Shown here: positions 8,527 through 9,043 of the stretch, piece by piece
Layout: each line of letters begins with the position of its first letter
How positions within the stretch are numbered: the stretch's first letter is position 1
NCBI GenBank assembly: GCA_030019105.1
Contig: JASEGY010000064.1
Location: forward strand, 3,079-12,121
From: a bacterium
GTDB taxonomy: Bacteria; UBA9089; JASEGY01
DNA length: 9,043 bases
Direction of reading: 5' to 3'
Made by a program: the position numbers and the translations under genes
Notes under the pieces: model-generated
The model's input: only the letters and a program-made list of their open reading frames with translations
Databases searched by the model: none
What the model was told of the DNA's origin: nothing

Positions 8527-8575
8527 ATTAACAATTACTAATTACTAATTACTAATTAATAATTGTTAATTGTTA
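8527..8575 (+). repeat. Seven-unit heptamer array before rpsL
   Basis: Seven contiguous 7-base units: ATTAACA, ATTACTA three times, ATTAATA, ATTGTTA twice. It begins at the last T of the terminator and ends one base before the rpsL Shine-Dalgarno core. The two ends are inverted repeats (8528-8544 against 8553-8569, 16/17), so the array can fold. On the other strand the main unit is TAGTAAT, a one- or two-base variant of the units around rpoC. Confidence 0.9.
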
Positions 8576-8589
8576 AGAGGAGGAAGATT

Positions 8590-8973
8590 TTGCCGACTAT
8601 TAATCAATTAGTCAGGAAGGGAAGAGCAAAGGTCAAGAGAAAGATTACTGCTCCGGCGCTGGCTAGTTCGCCGCAGAGGAGGGGGGTTTGTACTAAGGTT
8701 TACACCACGACCCCTAAAAAGCCGAATTCTGCTTTAAGAAAAGTAGCCAGGGTAAGATTGTCGAGCGGGTTTGAAGTTACCACCTATATTCCTGGTATTG
8801 GTCATAACCTTCAGGAGCACTCCGTGGTTATGATTAGAGGAGGCAGGGTGAAGGATCTGCCGGGAGTAAGGTATCATATTGTAAGAGGAACTTATGATAC
8901 GGGTGGGGTAGCTAATCGATTTAAAAGCAGGTCAAAATACGGAAGTAAAACACCGAAGAAGAAGGCGGAGTAA
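8590..8973 (+). CDS. rpsL: 30S ribosomal protein S12
   Basis: S12 sits at the decoding centre of the small ribosomal subunit and contributes to tRNA selection accuracy. The 127 residues match the family length. From TTG at 8590 the protein begins [11 protein letters not shown], the usual S12 N-terminus, and AAGAGGAGG (8575-8583) lies six bases upstream. A longer frame opening at TTG 8563 would translate the Shine-Dalgarno sequence and is rejected. [10 protein letters not shown] (42-51) carries K43, and [11 protein letters not shown] (86-96) carries K88 and D89, the residue methylthiolated by RimO in bacteria that have it. Both lysines are the streptomycin-sensitive form. The protein is highly basic, ending KTPKKKAE. 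In the ancestral str operon the next genes are rpsG and fusA, outside this window. Confidence 0.98.
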   Translation: MPTINQLVRKGRAKVKRKITAPALASSPQRRGVCTKVYTTTPKKPNSALRKVARVRLSSGFEVTTYIPGIGHNLQEHSVVMIRGGRVKDLPGVRYHIVRGTYDTGGVANRFKSRSKYGSKTPKKKAE

Positions 8974-8976
8974 AGA

Positions 8977-9043
8977 TAGTAGGTAGTAGGTATACTCAGC
9001 ACGGTCATAAATAGTGATTTTGAATAGGTTGTAAGTTGTAGGT
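8977..9043 (+). repeat. Heptamer repeats downstream of rpsL
   Basis: Two perfect TAGTAGG units (8977-8990) begin three bases after the rpsL stop. A second short array at the window end (9026-9043) reads AGGTTGT, AAGTTGT, AGGT and runs off the edge. The 35 bases between are not repetitive. No terminator is visible, consistent with transcription continuing into the next gene. Confidence 0.65.

Noticed and set aside
8563..8589. Nine-codon N-terminal extension of rpsL from TTG 8563
   Set aside because: It would translate the heptamer array and the AGGAGG ribosome binding site. The S12 family N-terminus begins at TTG 8590.

Overview
This window holds the part of the ancestral bacterial transcription-translation cluster that runs rpoB (214-3699), rpoC (4027-8313) and rpsL (8590-8973), all on the + strand. 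It starts in the gap upstream of rpoB, where rplJ/rplL would be expected, and stops just after rpsL, where rpsG would be expected. The three proteins are full length and all catalytic and structural motifs are present. The beta' subunit carries a large insertion in the trigger loop (SI3 type), while the beta subunit is short and lacks the SI2 insertion of enterobacteria. This suggests a Gram-negative-type, non-proteobacterial lineage, perhaps an uncultured phylum. I cannot place it further from sequence alone. Two of the three genes start with TTG.

The genes are conventional; the gaps are not. Upstream of rpoB (5-154) and again between rpoB and rpoC (3734-3883) lies the same 150-bp non-coding element, 140/150 identical and in the same orientation. 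It has imperfect 30-bp terminal inverted repeats beginning TAG and ending CTA, and TA dinucleotides flank each copy. The second copy interrupts a perfect 7-bp tandem repeat. Removing the element plus one TA restores the repeat in exact register, so it behaved as a mobile MITE with a TA target duplication.

Every gap also contains 7-bp-period tandem repeats, which end almost exactly at the Shine-Dalgarno sequence of each gene. The units at rpoC, rpsL and downstream of rpsL are close variants of one heptamer (TAGTARK on one strand or the other). The rpoB array uses a different unit (CAATCCG).

The rpoC-rpsL gap (8314-8589) holds a near-consensus sigma70 promoter (8357-8385) overlapped by a 9-bp perfect dyad. 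It is followed about 110 nt later by a strong intrinsic terminator (8497-8526) that lies before rpsL. The leader between them contains a segment that can pair with the 5' arm of the terminator. The arrangement resembles a four-segment attenuator (1:2 plus 3:4 versus 2:3) and may control the rpsL operon or release a short RNA. This is the most interesting candidate regulatory system in the window.
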